Notes under the pieces: generated by a model
Seen by the model: the letters and a program-made list of their open reading frames with translations, nothing else
The model's database searches: none
What the model was told of the DNA's origin: nothing
Translations under genes and position numbers: made by a program
Source of the DNA: an uncultured Saprospiraceae bacterium
GTDB lineage: Bacteria; Bacteroidota; Bacteroidia; Chitinophagales; Saprospiraceae
Length of the DNA: 6,555 nucleotides
Direction: 5' to 3'
Assembly: GCA_937930625.1 (NCBI GenBank)
Contig: CALHBW010000396.1
Span: forward strand, 1-6,555
Part shown: piece after piece, positions 6,261 through 6,555 of the stretch
How the letters are laid out: each line of letters begins with the position of its first letter
How positions within the stretch are numbered: position 1 is the stretch's first letter

Positions 6261-6414
6261 ACATATTAGGTGGTGTTCGACAAAAATAGGGTTATGCGAG
6301 TTGCAAGGCGAATTTCTTTGTTAAAAGTGGATATTTGAGTATTCAGGCAGCCATTTTTCATAAAAACATTCGCCTTGCAACTGTTCCCTATTTTACTCGA
6401 ACACCTCTACATAT
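6261..6414. mobile_element. MITE-like inverted-repeat element flanked by ACATAT direct repeats
   Basis: A 142-bp segment (6267-6408) has inverted ends and is bounded by ACATAT at 6261-6266 and again at 6409-6414, consistent with a 6-bp target duplication. The ends share GGTGTTCGA (left copy 6272-6280 in the form ggtgttcga, right copy complementary at 6397-6405). Further in, AAAATAGGG (6283-6291) pairs with CCCTATTTT (6386-6394), and agttgcaaggcgaat (6299-6313) pairs perfectly with 6368-6382. The 54-base centre (6314-6367) has no coding potential. No transposase is present, so it would depend on one elsewhere. A static dispersed palindrome with chance flanking repeats is the alternative. Confidence 0.6.
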
Positions 6415-6427
6415 CAATATGTTCGCC

Positions 6428-6555
6428 AAATTGAAAATTGAAAATTGAGAGTTGATAATTAATTTATTTTTTATTTCATAAAAAACTTAAAATTAAATAA
6501 TTACAAATTATAAAATAAAATTAGTTATCAATTATACATTCTCAATTCTCAATTT
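6428..6555. repeat. AT-rich inverted repeat (AAATTGAAAATTGA type), reaching the window end
   Basis: The segment 6428-6465 (aaattgaaaattga and so on, through gttgataattaattt) is complementary to 6518-6555 at 31 of 38 positions. Between the arms is a 52-base, almost entirely A/T sequence. The right arm touches the last base, so the element may continue outside. Its short AATTGA-type units resemble the simple AT repeats found between genes in Bacteroidota and cyanobacteria. Confidence 0.65.

Larger units (their letters stand above)
6075..6555. other. 481-base gene-free region packed with palindromic elements
   Basis: No coding frame on either strand looks real here. In order the region holds a 64-bp palindrome (6079-6142), a terminator-type hairpin (6143-6187), an unremarkable AT-rich spacer (6188-6260), a MITE-like inverted repeat flanked by direct repeats (6261-6414) and an AT-rich inverted repeat reaching the window end (6428-6555). 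The crowding suggests a tolerated landing site for small non-autonomous repeats behind a transcription stop. Confidence 0.75.

Overview
The window looks like a stretch of chromosome from a member of the Bacteroidota, possibly a Saprospiria-type lineage. The reasons are a type IX secretion (T9SS) C-terminal sorting domain on the last protein, A-rich leaders instead of Shine-Dalgarno boxes before the starts, a moderate-to-low GC content, and AT-rich repeat-filled gaps between genes. All recognisable genes lie on the + strand. The taxon is inferred from these features; no marker gene is present.

Positions 1-1951 hold a tightly packed run: the 3' end of a pyridoxamine-5'-phosphate-oxidase-family flavoprotein, a small ATP-grasp enzyme of the R2K/DUF4343 type, a 20-codon remnant (or leader) that begins exactly like a DUF1059 protein, and a 3-mercaptopyruvate sulfurtransferase whose ATG overlaps the remnant's stop. 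The short gaps suggest co-transcription, but the genes do not form an obvious pathway. Positions 1952-2243 are non-coding and carry a long imperfect inverted repeat. Positions 2244-3410 encode a 3-hydroxyacyl-CoA dehydrogenase (PaaH-like) with a complete set of catalytic residues.

Positions 3411-3585 are a GAAAAT-type low-complexity repeat folded as an inverted repeat. After it comes a 164-residue membrane-anchored or secreted protein carrying an EpsI-like HxPxxCxxGxG[WY] motif, the hallmark of exosortase-associated proteins; no exosortase is in the window. Positions 4081-4283 are non-coding with a degenerate dispersed repeat. A 596-residue cell-surface protein follows, with a lipobox-type signal, a proline-rich linker, an Ig-like region, a von Willebrand A domain with an intact MIDAS, and a T9SS sorting domain.

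Positions 6075-6555 contain no gene. They hold four consecutive palindromic elements: a nearly perfect 64-bp palindrome, a terminator hairpin, a MITE-like element flanked by ACATAT direct repeats, and an AT-rich inverted repeat running to the window end. The features most worth following up are the EpsI-like protein, the truncated DUF1059 remnant coupled to the sulfurtransferase, the mixed lipoprotein/T9SS signals on the VWA protein, and the different palindromic repeats in the larger intergenic gaps. I did not find a convincing new defence or mobile system.
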